This document shows, one piece after another, positions 38,584-47,381 of a DNA stretch of 64,000 bases. Below the pieces are notes generated by a model. It saw only the letters and a list, made by a program, of their open reading frames with translations, was not told where the DNA came from and did not search any database. The stretch spans positions 1 to 64,000 of the forward strand of contig NZ_LYBM01000012.1 of NCBI RefSeq assembly GCF_001707825.1, given 5' to 3'. Numbering within the stretch: the stretch's first letter is position 1; each line of letters starts with the position of its first letter. Source of the stretch: Veronia pacifica (GTDB lineage Bacteria > Pseudomonadota > Gammaproteobacteria > Enterobacterales > Vibrionaceae). The translations under genes were made by a program, and so were the position numbers.

Positions 38584-38593
38584 GAGAAAAAAG

Positions 38594-39466
38594 ATGACAA
38601 CAACTGTATTGAGTGGAAGCGAACTGTCGAGCACAGGAAATGCGACGTTAAAGTCGCAACATCAGGCAGCGCCAAAGGAGACCTGTGGTGTCCAGTTTGT
38701 CGAATCTCCACGGATGACGGCTCGTGATGTGAGTGTCGACTACGAGTATGGTGCAAAACCGGCGATTCGAAATATCAACATTGATATTGGCGAAAAGCAG
38801 GTACTGTCTATGATAGGACCTTCAGGTTGCGGCAAGTCAACGTTTCTGCGCTGTCTTAACCGAATGAATGACACTGTGCCCGGTTGTGAGGTATCTGGTG
38901 CTATTCATCTTGATGGCAACGATATTTACGATAGAAATACCGAGATCGTAGAGCTTCGCTCGCAGGTGGGTATGGTTTTCCAGAGACCCAATCCATTCCC
39001 GAAATCTATTTTTGATAACGTTGCTTATGGGCCACGAGTCCATGGCCTTGTTGATCATAAAGAAGATCTTGAGGGTGTTGTTGAACAGTCACTGCGTCGT
39101 GCAGGTTTGTGGGATGAGGTGAAAGATAGATTGTATCAACCGGCAACAGGTCTTTCAGGCGGCCAGCAACAGCGTCTTTGTATTGCACGGACCATCGCTA
39201 TCGCACCTGAAATCATTCTGATGGATGAGCCGTGTTCGGCGTTGGACCCAATAGCGACGGGTATCATCGAAGACTTAATCGCAGAACTGAAAGAGAACTT
39301 CAGTATCGTAATTGTGACGCACTCTATGTCACAGGCTTCACGTGTTTCTGATCGTACTGCATACTTCCATCTCGGTGACCTGGTTGAAGTAAATACCACT
39401 GAGAAAGTATTTAATGATCCTCAGCATAAGTTGACGCGAGATTACATCAGTGGCCGATTTGGCTAA
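38594..39466 (+). CDS. pstB: Phosphate ABC transporter ATPase PstB
   Basis: 290 residues with 'ggag' before the ATG. Walker A 'GPSGCGKST', Q-loop '[13 protein letters not shown]', signature '[16 protein letters not shown]', Walker B '[13 protein letters not shown]' and H-loop 'VTHSM' are all intact. The first ~45 residues are a variable extension. It powers phosphate import and, in many bacteria, signals phosphate status to PhoR through PhoU. No phoU or phoBR lies in the window, and a terminator follows directly. Confidence 0.96.
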   Translation: MTTTVLSGSELSSTGNATLKSQHQAAPKETCGVQFVESPRMTARDVSVDYEYGAKPAIRNINIDIGEKQVLSMIGPSGCGKSTFLRCLNRMNDTVPGCEVSGAIHLDGNDIYDRNTEIVELRSQVGMVFQRPNPFPKSIFDNVAYGPRVHGLVDHKEDLEGVVEQSLRRAGLWDEVKDRLYQPATGLSGGQQQRLCIARTIAIAPEIILMDEPCSALDPIATGIIEDLIAELKENFSIVIVTHSMSQASRVSDRTAYFHLGDLVEVNTTEKVFNDPQHKLTRDYISGRFG

Positions 39467-39490
39467 TCAGTTCTAGCCGGACGAAAATTA

Positions 39491-39519
39491 AGCGTGCCCT
39501 TAAATGGCACGCTTTTTAT
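39491..39519 (+). terminator. Rho-independent terminator of the pst operon
   Basis: AGCGTGCC (39491-39498) and GGCACGCT (39506-39513) form an 8-bp stem followed by TTTTATT, 25 bp after the pstB stop. Confidence 0.92.
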
Positions 39520-39583
39520 TGCTTAAAATTTAACGTGTATGGTGGAACGTTAGCCAATCAGTGTATTTGAGTTGTTTTGGGGC

Positions 39584-39612
39584 TTTACATTGATAATAGT
39601 CAGCTATATTAT
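39584..39612 (+). promoter_or_regulatory. Sigma-70 promoter of tRNA-Ser
   Basis: TTTACA (39584-39589), a 17-bp spacer and TATTAT (39607-39612) sit 12 bp before the tRNA 5' end. The same two hexamers with the same spacing precede the second tRNA-Ser copy. Confidence 0.8.
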
Positions 39613-39624
39613 TCTTCCCGCTTC

Positions 39625-39715
39625 GGAGAGATGGCTGAGTGGTTGAAAGCACCGGTCTTGAAAACCGGCATACGTTAATAGCGTATCTAGGGTTCAAATC
39701 CCTATCTCTCCGCCA
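39625..39715 (+). tRNA. tRNA-Ser (anticodon TGA)
   Basis: 91 nt including encoded CCA. The acceptor stem is GGAGAGA/TCTCTCC with discriminator G. The anticodon loop CTTGAAA gives TGA, and the long variable arm (TACGTTAATAGCGTA) and T-loop GGTTCAAATCC are as expected for serine tRNA. Confidence 0.97.
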
Positions 39716-39721
39716 CATTAG

Positions 39722-39755
39722 AAAAGCCGCTGATACATCAGCGGCTTTTTCTTTT
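39722..39755. terminator. Bidirectional terminator between tRNA-Ser and the thioesterase gene
   Basis: AAAAGCCGCTGAT pairs with ATCAGCGGCTTTT (loop ACA region around 39735), followed by TCTTTTT on the plus strand and T-rich sequence on the minus strand. It serves both the tRNA and the leftward thioesterase gene. Confidence 0.9.
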
Positions 39756-39771
39756 TATAAGATAGGGTTTC

Positions 39772-40224
39772 TTAATCATAGGTGTTCAATTCATCCGGAA
39801 CATCAATCTCTGCAAGGCGCTGACGCCCACGAACAAATAATCCGTTTCCTCTACCTATCTCTTTATCATCGCTGTCGTAAACAACAGACTCGGCAATAAT
39901 CTGGCTTTTACTTCGATTAACGACTTTACCAACTGCTCTCATGTTACCTGAAACGATGGGCCGGGTGAGGTAGGTGGTGAAAGACGTCGTGAGAATGAAG
40001 TATTCATCCTCCAGTGAACTGGCAGCAAAGTATGCGGCATCATCAAGCATTTTAAAATATACCGAACCATGCACCGCTCCCGCTGAATGGTGGTGTTGCT
40101 GAGAGGCCATAATTTCAATTTCTGCCCGTCCTTCAGAAATTGTCATGGTGGGTTTATAAAAAGCATTCACTGGCGCAACGCTGTACATTCGCTCCAAAAA
40201 CCTAAAATGACTCTCTCCATCCAT
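39772..40224 (-). CDS. PaaI-like hotdog-fold thioesterase
   Basis: 150 residues from ATG 40224, chosen because 'aaggagagg' lies just upstream. An open extension to 40293 lacks a ribosome binding site. 'QHHHSAGAVHGSVYFKMLDDAAYFAASS' is the hotdog central-helix region of PaaI/YdiI-type acyl-CoA thioesterases, followed by 'LTTSFTTYLTRPI'. It probably hydrolyses an acyl-CoA thioester. The substrate is unknown and there is no pathway neighbour. Confidence 0.88.
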   Translation of the reverse strand: MDGESHFRFLERMYSVAPVNAFYKPTMTISEGRAEIEIMASQQHHHSAGAVHGSVYFKMLDDAAYFAASSLEDEYFILTTSFTTYLTRPIVSGNMRAVGKVVNRSKSQIIAESVVYDSDDKEIGRGNGLFVRGRQRLAEIDVPDELNTYD

Positions 40225-40530
40225 ACTTCCTCTCCTTCTTAAATTCAAAGTATTATCGAGCAATAATAAACCCGAGTTAACAAGCATATTCAACTAAGGC
40301 AGGGTCGTTTTAGTATGAGATAGGTGAGACTGATTCGGTATGTCTTTTTATTTCAGAATGAAAGAAAAATAGAACGGATGATCAAGAGAGAGTGTATTGA
40401 AAGGGTTTAATGTATTACGGACAGAGGAATAACGTTTTTCGTTTAGATATTTTTAATGGATAGCTCTATGTACGAGCTACCCACTTTTAGGAATCTAAAA
40501 GGCCCCTAGTTTGTCACTTGAGTGCGCATT

Positions 40531-40881
40531 TTACAGATACATTTTAGCTAGGGCAGAAGGCTCAATTTCCTTCCCTTCCAATGACTGATTCCAGTTTGTT
40601 CCTACCAGAACGCCATCTTCATCCAAAGTTAGTAACCAATCTTCTACGAATACGTCGAGTGGAATTTCGGTGACAACAAAATCCGCCCACTCCTCGACAT
40701 TATGATGCTGAGCATCCTCTTTTGATGACCAGAAGGGCATGACTTCGCTTTCTTCAAATTCTGTTGAATCACATGCTAACCAGCCATCTTCGTTCTGAAG
40801 TCCCCATACGACCTGAGAGTTCTTGGTTTCCTCGATAAACATCAGGAGATTAGCTTGAGTATCTGTCGTTAATTTAGTCAT
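40531..40881 (-). CDS. DUF2750 domain protein
   Basis: 116 residues, acidic, soluble, no signal peptide. 'VWGLQNEDGWLACDS', 'VMPFWSSKEDA' and 'LDVFVEDWLLTLDEDGVLVGTNWN' match the small DUF2750 family of unknown function common in gammaproteobacteria, which resembles immunity/SMI1-type folds in composition. It stands alone. The four 19-bp repeats at 41081-41156 lie about 200 bp upstream of its start. Confidence 0.82.
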   Translation of the reverse strand: MTKLTTDTQANLLMFIEETKNSQVVWGLQNEDGWLACDSTEFEESEVMPFWSSKEDAQHHNVEEWADFVVTEIPLDVFVEDWLLTLDEDGVLVGTNWNQSLEGKEIEPSALAKMYL

Positions 40882-41255
40882 TTTTGTTACTCTTTATGTG
40901 TATGAGCAATAGGATACCACTGTGGTATGCATTAGACTCGCGTCTTTTTGCTGCAGATAGTAATTTGGAAATATGTCAGCAAGTGGTATGAGAGAGAATG
41001 AACCGCATAAATGTCGTTTTCTTGCTTTTTTGTGGGGGAGGTGAAGAATCGTGAGGCTTTTTGTATGTTCATCGAAACTTTATCTACGCATAGGAATTGT
41101 ATCCGCGCGTAGAAATTATATCCACGCATAGAAATTATATCCATGCATTGACATGCTGACCTCGCATCGAAATTAAGACTTCAAGAGAGCAGCGCCAAGT
41201 GCGTGGCGCTGCATTTATCGTCAATCGTTATCTATTCGGATAAGGGCGTGACGTT
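40882..41255. other. Intergenic region (374 bp) with short tandem repeats
   Basis: Between the DUF2750 gene and the prolyl oligopeptidase gene, both leftward. It contains the four 19-bp repeats and a 9-bp-stem hairpin (GCAGCGCCA 41189-41197 / TGGCGCTGC 41204-41212) that may end the oligopeptidase transcript. A 70-codon frame across the repeats is not a credible gene. Confidence 0.6.
41081..41156. repeat. Four tandem 19-bp repeats
   Basis: Units begin at 41081, 41100, 41119 and 41138, consensus TATCCACGCATAGAAATTA. Units 2 and 3 differ at two or three bases, and the outer two are more diverged. There is no unique spacer between units, so this is not a CRISPR array. Confidence 0.85.
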
Positions 41256-43307
41256 TTACAGTATTGGCTGCTTTTGCATTTGGTCAAAACAAAACGCGTA
41301 CATATCTGCTTTGGCATCGAGAACCTTGTGGGTGGGTGTTCCAGCACCATGTCCAGCATCCACATCTATCCGAATCATGACAGGGTTATCTCCAGCATGT
41401 TTTTCCTGTAATTCGGCGATAAATTTGTAGGAATGAGCGGGCACCACTCGATCGTCGTGGTCGGCGGTCGTAACCAGTGTTGATGGATATCGCGTACCCT
41501 CTTTGACGTTATGGACGGGAGAGTAACCCAATAAGTATTGAAACATTTCTTCACTTTGGGCTGACGTGCCGAAGTCATACGCCCAGCCTTCACCTGACGT
41601 AAAGGTGTGATAGCGAAGCATATCAAGGACGCCTACAGCGGGTATGGCAACTTTGAATAACTCAGGCCGTTGCGTCATGCAAGCTCCCACCAACAAACCA
41701 CCATTTGACCCTCCGTGAATGGCAAGCGACTCTGACGAAGTGAACTTGTTGTCGATAAGGTACTCTGCTGCCGCAATAAAATCATCAAAGACGTTTTGCT
41801 TGCGCTGTTGAGTACCAGCGTCATGCCATGCTTTGCCATACTCACCGCCACCCCGGATATTTGCCACGGCATAAATACCGCCCATTTCTACCCAGGCAGC
41901 TGCAAACGGGCTGAAAGCAGGCTCAAGGCTAATATTAAAACCGCCATAGCCATAAAGTAGGGTAGGGTGACTGCCATCTAGTTCAATACCTTTGCGATGG
42001 CAGATTGTGAGTGGAACCCGGGTGCCATCTTTTGACGTGAAAAATACTTGGCTGGATGTCAGTGCATCACTATCAATCGGACACTCACTACGGCGATAGA
42101 GAGCGGTTTCGCCTGTATCAGGGTCAAGGTGATAAATCTCTGACGGAGTGGTGTAATTGGTGAACGACAAATAAAGTTCTTTATTTTCTTCACGAGTATT
42201 GGAGAGCGACGCACAGCCTACTGCAGGTAAGGCAATGTCTCGTATCCACTGTCCATCAATACCGTACTGTTTGATTTGTGTCTGCACATCAACTAGGTAG
42301 AAAGCAAATAAATATCCACCGGCATAACTGACACTCAGTTCATGCTCTGTTTCAGCGACTACATCCTGCCAATCAGTCTGCTGTGGTTTTTTCACATCCG
42401 CAGCCACAATTTTACCCATAGGGGCCTTGTGATTGGTATAAATAATCAGCTTGCCGTCTTTATGGGTACAAACATAGCTATCAGCCGTGTCGTTTTCAGT
42501 CAGTTGGATCAGCTCCGCCCCTTCAATATTTAGGTCTTTAATGTAAAGGATATTGCCGGAGGTAGCATTGGCTCCTTGTACTACTAGGTATTGGTTGTCT
42601 TGAGTTGTATAGCCGGAAACGTAGCGAAAGCTTGGATCGGATGGATGACCAAACACAAGCTGATCCTGTTGCTGACCGGTGCCCAGCTTGTGGAAGTACA
42701 ATTTATGAAGTTCGGTGCGTGCTGATAACTCGCTGCCGTCTGGTTTATCGTAGGTTGAGTAATAAAACCCTTCATCGCCAAGCCAACTCACGCCAGTAAA
42801 TTTTGCATCCTGAATTGGTTCGTCAACCTGCTCCCCGGTTTCCGCATCAATGACATAAATGGTACGCCAGTCACTTCCACCCTCTGACGTTGAGTAGGCG
42901 ATGAGACTGTCAGAATCAGAAAATGACAAGCTGCTAAGTGAGATTATACCTTCGTCGTGCCAACTGTTGGGATCAAGAAAAATAGAAGCATTCTCGATGT
43001 TGTCCTGATATCGATAGAGGACGGCATGATTCTGGAGGCCATCGTTGCGATAGAAGTAGGTGTACTCTCCTTTCTTAAAAGGAGCGGACTCTTTCACGTA
43101 ATCATATGCCTTTGATAGCTTTTCTCTGATGGCAGCACGATAAGGGATAGAATCAAGATACTGGAAGGTCACTTCATTTTGCTGGCCTACCCATTGAGCA
43201 GTCTCGTCGCTGAGGTCATCCTCAAGCCAGCGATAGGGGTCCGCGACTTGCTGCGAAAAATACGTATCGAGGGTGTCTTGCTTTTTTGTTTTTGGGTAGC
43301 GATACAT
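41256..43307 (-). CDS. Prolyl oligopeptidase family serine peptidase
   Basis: 683 residues from ATG 43307 (in 'MYRYPKTKK'; a start 4 codons upstream at 43319 is possible). The N-terminal beta-propeller is followed by an alpha/beta-hydrolase domain (about 410-683) with Ser534 in 'GGSNGG', Asp in 'DHDDRVVP' and His in 'DAGHGAG', and the S9 landmarks 'YGYGGFNISLEPAF' and 'ANIRGGGEYG'. No signal peptide is seen, so it probably acts in the cytoplasm, cutting short peptides after proline. Usual length for the family is 680-710. A hairpin at 41189-41212 may be its terminator. Confidence 0.95.
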   Translation of the reverse strand: MYRYPKTKKQDTLDTYFSQQVADPYRWLEDDLSDETAQWVGQQNEVTFQYLDSIPYRAAIREKLSKAYDYVKESAPFKKGEYTYFYRNDGLQNHAVLYRYQDNIENASIFLDPNSWHDEGIISLSSLSFSDSDSLIAYSTSEGGSDWRTIYVIDAETGEQVDEPIQDAKFTGVSWLGDEGFYYSTYDKPDGSELSARTELHKLYFHKLGTGQQQDQLVFGHPSDPSFRYVSGYTTQDNQYLVVQGANATSGNILYIKDLNIEGAELIQLTENDTADSYVCTHKDGKLIIYTNHKAPMGKIVAADVKKPQQTDWQDVVAETEHELSVSYAGGYLFAFYLVDVQTQIKQYGIDGQWIRDIALPAVGCASLSNTREENKELYLSFTNYTTPSEIYHLDPDTGETALYRRSECPIDSDALTSSQVFFTSKDGTRVPLTICHRKGIELDGSHPTLLYGYGGFNISLEPAFSPFAAAWVEMGGIYAVANIRGGGEYGKAWHDAGTQQRKQNVFDDFIAAAEYLIDNKFTSSESLAIHGGSNGGLLVGACMTQRPELFKVAIPAVGVLDMLRYHTFTSGEGWAYDFGTSAQSEEMFQYLLGYSPVHNVKEGTRYPSTLVTTADHDDRVVPAHSYKFIAELQEKHAGDNPVMIRIDVDAGHGAGTPTHKVLDAKADMYAFCFDQMQKQPIL

Positions 43308-43319
43308 GAAAAACTCCAT

Positions 43320-43632
43320 TTTTTAGCTACGTTCTCTAGAATATTCAACGTGCTTCGGGTACCGAAATTAAGGAAGGTTGCAGGTATGACGCTCAATCTA
43401 TCTTTAAGTATATTAGCGATAATCACTAAGATCAGATAGAAAGAGACGGGAAATGCACTCCTGATTGATTCTCAATATCATAATGCAAAGCGAGTGAATT
43501 CCAGACTCTCAAGGGTAAGTCGTATCAGATTTTGGGTATCATCTCATGAAAAGAGAGTAGGGTGGCGTATTTCAGGGCAAGGCAGTGTTGTGCTTTACCC
43601 GTTTTGTTCCTGATTCACTCGGCAATGTGCAG
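43320..43632. other. Intergenic region (about 310 bp)
   Basis: Upstream of the leftward prolyl oligopeptidase. It presumably holds its promoter. No clear elements or genes are seen. Confidence 0.5.
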
Positions 43633-44055
43633 TTAGCTTTTCCAATGCGTAACAAGCAGGCCAACGTTAAACGCTACCAGCCCAAGCAGAGGAGGTAATA
43701 TTGGTGGTTCGGCTGGTGTGTTCGTTAATACAGTGTACATAGCGTAAAGGGTAGGAATACCAGCAATGTTGCCGCAGATGGGCAGTGCCCAGAAAGCCCA
43801 TTTTTGGCCTTGCCAATACGCTGACACAAGTACCCAGACTGCCAGAGTAAAAAAAGCCAGTGCGAGACCACCCACTACTTTCATCAGTGCGAGTATTAAA
43901 ATTTGCTGTGGCTTAGGTAGGTCTTGCCACTGCGTGGAGAGTGCATCGGCATGGTAGGGCATAAACTCAGTTTTGGTGAGGTAAGTGACGGCGAAGCCCA
44001 GCATGATGAGTAGAGAAAATACATACAAAAACATAGCTAATTTGCTACGAGCCAC
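43633..44055 (-). CDS. Hypothetical four-helix inner membrane protein
   Basis: About 140 residues from GTG 44055, chosen because 'aaaggag' lies 7 bases upstream. The open frame continues upstream to 44151, but that part lacks a ribosome binding site and reads poorly. Four hydrophobic helices are visible ('FLYVFSLLIMLGFAVTYL', 'LALMKVVGGLALAFFTLAVWVLV', 'WAFWALPICGNIAGIPTLYAMY', 'LPPLLGLVAFNVGLLVTH'). I do not recognise a named family, and no function can be assigned. Confidence 0.7.
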   Translation of the reverse strand: MARSKLAMFLYVFSLLIMLGFAVTYLTKTEFMPYHADALSTQWQDLPKPQQILILALMKVVGGLALAFFTLAVWVLVSAYWQGQKWAFWALPICGNIAGIPTLYAMYTVLTNTPAEPPILPPLLGLVAFNVGLLVTHWKS

Positions 44056-44237
44056 ATCGCGCTCCTTTGTATCAGTTGATGGACAAAGCCGCGGGCAAAC
44101 TGCACTAAACATACCTGCGATCAACTTCCTTGTAGTCAGGAAGAATAGCATCCACTCTCTAATACAAGCGTTCTCAGTAATGGGAACCTAAGAATTAACA
44201 TTCTAAAATAGGTTTTTATATTGATTTTTTAGACTAA

Positions 44238-44831
44238 TTAACGTTTTACAGCGAGAAATGTAAAAAAATGCCAGTATTTTTCTCGGCCAACAGCAGTTTT
44301 ACCTTTATCCCTTTTTTCATCGAATGTGATGATGTCAAAATCAGACAGCATGGTTTCTACTTCATGTCGAGAAAACCTACTAATCAGTCGTTTTTCGTTC
44401 GATTCCCAGCTGTCTTGATCACCAAGTATCTGCCCAAAAAAGACACCTCCTGTTTGTATTGACGCTTTAATGTTTGACCACACCTGGTCGAATTTGATTG
44501 GGTCGCAAAAGAAAAGACTGGATTTGGCAATAAAAAGGCCGTTTGCAGGGTAATGGAAGGTTTCGAAGCAATCTCTGTATATCGATACTGATTTGTTCTC
44601 AATAAAGCGTTCGTGACATATTTTAATTGCTTCTTTGTCGGGATCGAAAGCTAATACTTTGTACCCCGCCTGAGATATAAATTCTGATTCAGTTCCCGTT
44701 CCGCACCCGGCATCGATTGCGACCATAAGGCCTGATGTATTTTCAGCGATAGCCTGCTCAACCAAAGGATGGTGGGGGCGGCGATTAACCGCCTGATAGT
44801 ATTCTTGCCAATGAGTGTTTTTAGTGTTCAT
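44238..44831 (-). CDS. Class I SAM-dependent methyltransferase
   Basis: 197 residues. Motif I 'VAIDAGCGTGTESEFI' binds SAM, 'VLAFDPDKEAIKIC' is motif II, and 'GLFIAKSSLFFCDP' with 'IQTGGVFFGQILGDQDSWES' follow in the usual order. The N-terminal 'WQEYYQAVNRRPHHPLV' resembles TehB-like or tellurite-resistance-type methyltransferases. The substrate is unknown. Confidence 0.85.
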   Translation of the reverse strand: MNTKNTHWQEYYQAVNRRPHHPLVEQAIAENTSGLMVAIDAGCGTGTESEFISQAGYKVLAFDPDKEAIKICHERFIENKSVSIYRDCFETFHYPANGLFIAKSSLFFCDPIKFDQVWSNIKASIQTGGVFFGQILGDQDSWESNEKRLISRFSRHEVETMLSDFDIITFDEKRDKGKTAVGREKYWHFFTFLAVKR

Positions 44832-45330
44832 TCCAATCCTTTGGGTGTGATGTGTTTATCTGGAGGTTATTGCGCTCAGAATAACCGATTCAGGAGTGAA
44901 TATTTGATAGCGGAAATGTTTATGAGATGAAGCTCATTTGCCATGACAAACAGGCTAATTTCTACTTTTGAAGGTTCGATTTCTCAATGAAAAATCTAGA
45001 GTTGCTTGAAGTGCTGGTCTGGTACGTGTGTAAAAGTACATCTTAATACTATTGATTTCGCGGTGAACCAATAACGCTCATATTTCAAAATTGAACAGTC
45101 AAAGATGATAAGTTTATTTATGAAGTTTGAATATGAGCTATGATGCTTTTTTGCTATCACTGATTAACATTGGCCTTAACATAGGAGAGTGAATAGTCTC
45201 TGTATCTGAGTATTCACAGTCCAGATTAAAGTCACCCAGCTATCATATTTTGTTTGGTAGATCAGTAAAGGAAGGGCAAAAAGCGAACAGTAAAAACCGT
45301 CCGCTTTTCTGATCAATATGGCGAACTGAA
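44832..45330. other. Intergenic region (499 bp)
   Basis: AT-rich; contains the terminator of the GltS gene at 45279-45308. I see no gene. Confidence 0.6.
45277..45308 (-). terminator. Rho-independent terminator of the GltS-like gene
   Basis: On the minus strand AAAAGCGGACGG pairs with CTGTTCGCTTTT (two G-T wobbles) across a 6-base loop, followed by TTTTTG. It begins 22 bp after the stop codon. Confidence 0.85.
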
Positions 45331-46674
45331 TTACGAGTTATCAGCGATTAACTTTGGGTGTTTGTTGAATACAAAACGCCAAATCAACAAGACAATCAGT
45401 AAGTAGCTAAGGCCAATCCCCAGTGCTTCCCAGTGATAACCATTAAACATTGCAACGGGCATCAGCGATATGATGAAAATATCAGTAATTGAGCCGGGTA
45501 CATAAGCAATCGCATAGTCATCGAGTACCTTGCTTCGCATTTTAGGGTCGACAATTCGGAGCAGCGCGATGCCCATTGCAACCGTGCCTGTCAGCCATCC
45601 CCATGAAAAGATGCCTTTCTCAAACCAGTTCTCACCCATAATGCGCGGCGCAACCCATAGCACCAGCCACAGTGTGAACAGGACACCCGCTGTTGCCATA
45701 ATTACCATAGGAGCAAGGTATTGTGCCAAGACAGTGATTTTGATAGCTGAAATACCAAAGATAATCAGGTAGTCGGTGCTGATCCCCGCGGCATGGTTGA
45801 AGGCGCCGTCACAGAGGTAATTAGATGCATTTGTTCTTTTGGCTATCAACCTGACCAGCATTCCGGCAAGAAAACCCGTGACAAACGTTGGAATATTCAC
45901 CTGTTCATTAAATGAAGACAGATAATTTGCCAAGACATAAGAAGACGCTGTGACGACGACAACAAGCGCTGCATGCAATGCGAAGGTATCAATAGACAGT
46001 GAAGACATTGTATCTTTCATTGCCGGTTGCTGAGACTCCGGTTTAATCAGACCTTTACGTTCAAAGTCATCCATATTGTCAAAAGAGGTGAATGTTGAAA
46101 TCCAACCCATTTTTAACGCAAATTGCAGGATCAACATGCCGATTGAAATCGAGAGAAAGATCCCGACGGTGGCAAATGTCAGGCTGAGAGTAAATCCGTC
46201 TTCCCAACCCAGATGATTGAAAATTTCACCTACTACTGATGCTGAACCATGACCGCCCATAAAGCCTGCTGAAAGTGTGACACCAAACCCGGGATTGATT
46301 TCAGGCCAAAAAAATGTCGTCAGGAAAAGTCCGAACAGTGCAGCAAATAGCCATTGTGATACCGATGCTATCTGGTTAAAGGCCCAAAGCGAACCCGCTC
46401 GTTTGGCAACAACTCTAGGGGACGGAATGTCAGTGGCCAGACCCAAAGCAGAGAATAACGCCGCGGTCAGTAGTCCTGCATTGGCCGTGTAAGTCTCTGT
46501 CCATGGCAAGATGTTGGCGACAGCGGGCCCGAGACAAAGTCCCATGAGACCAGCTAATACCGCAGATGGTACATAGAGGCGTTGCAGAATGGGCAAGTGT
46601 ACACGAAGCACCTTCGCAACGATGAGAAGAAATCCGGCTATTGCTAAATCAGTCAGCATTAGACCTTTTGGCAT
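45331..46674 (-). CDS. Sodium/glutamate symporter (GltS family)
   Basis: 447 residues from ATG 46674 ('MPKGLMLTD'), which has 'ggagg' 5 bases upstream. The longer frame to 46701 lacks one. About eleven hydrophobic segments, with 'RLYVPSAVLAGLMGL' near the N-terminus and 'GFGVTLSAGFMGGHGSASVVG' and 'FTLSLTFATVGIFLSISIGM' as GltS family motifs. It takes up glutamate or a similar acid with Na+ across the inner membrane. It is somewhat longer than E. coli GltS (401) and may belong to a sister subgroup, so I withhold the symbol. Confidence 0.85.
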   Translation of the reverse strand: MPKGLMLTDLAIAGFLLIVAKVLRVHLPILQRLYVPSAVLAGLMGLCLGPAVANILPWTETYTANAGLLTAALFSALGLATDIPSPRVVAKRAGSLWAFNQIASVSQWLFAALFGLFLTTFFWPEINPGFGVTLSAGFMGGHGSASVVGEIFNHLGWEDGFTLSLTFATVGIFLSISIGMLILQFALKMGWISTFTSFDNMDDFERKGLIKPESQQPAMKDTMSSLSIDTFALHAALVVVVTASSYVLANYLSSFNEQVNIPTFVTGFLAGMLVRLIAKRTNASNYLCDGAFNHAAGISTDYLIIFGISAIKITVLAQYLAPMVIMATAGVLFTLWLVLWVAPRIMGENWFEKGIFSWGWLTGTVAMGIALLRIVDPKMRSKVLDDYAIAYVPGSITDIFIISLMPVAMFNGYHWEALGIGLSYLLIVLLIWRFVFNKHPKLIADNS

Positions 46675-47381
46675 GTATCCTCCAGTAATGCTTGAATACA
46701 AACTACCGCAACAAAACCCAATTCTAAAATGGGCGGTTGAGTAGTTGTGTGAGTGACACGGCCGAAACAGCGTATTTAGTCAAAACCAAACGTTTTACCG
46801 AAAGAGAACAAAAGGCGGTGCTGTCGGCGGCTCAAAAAAGCCGACTATCCTAACGGCAATAAAAATGAGATTCAAGTCACATAATTTAATTGGTTTTATG
46901 AGTGGGCGTATCAACATTAAGCGGTTAGAGCATGCCCACTGATGGAACAGAACCTTGTGGTACTTTTCACGGGTCGGCCTAGATCGATAAAAAATGAAAT
47001 GCATAAAGCGTTTTGATGAACAGGGACAAGTGCTTAGCAGTAATAATTAAGTAAGGTACCTATCATTTTGCAGTAGAGAGGATAAAAGCCATGATATGCA
47101 TTAATTTTTTATGCAGCCAAAAAATTTGGTGAATTTGACTGCGCTTGTTATCAGATAATGCGACTTTCGACTATTCAATGAGAATTCACTAATAGATCCT
47201 AAACTACCATTTTCGTGAGTATATACTCACGACACAGTCAGATTATCAACATCTGGTAACTCGCCACCACTCCTAATAGTTTTGAACGGTCGAATGCTAA
47301 ACGTTTTTGATACCCAGAGGTTGACTGTAGGAGTGTATAAGGGATTAGAAAAATGATATTTAAAAATGGAGATGCCTCACT
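46675..47381. other. Divergent intergenic region (about 700 bp)
   Basis: Between the leftward GltS gene and the rightward serine hydrolase gene. It holds a small stem (CGGCT 46828-46832 / AGCCG 46839-46843) in the GltS leader region and the perfect palindrome at 47214-47231. No gene is seen. Confidence 0.6.
47214..47231. promoter_or_regulatory. Perfect 18-bp palindrome, candidate operator
   Basis: CGTGAGTATATACTCACG reads identically on both strands. It lies 150 bp before the serine hydrolase gene. Its size and symmetry fit a dimeric repressor operator such as those of TetR or MarR regulators. No such regulator gene is adjacent. Confidence 0.6.

Noticed and set aside
41081-41156. CRISPR array
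   Set aside because: The units are 19 bp and directly adjacent, without unique spacers, and no cas genes are present.
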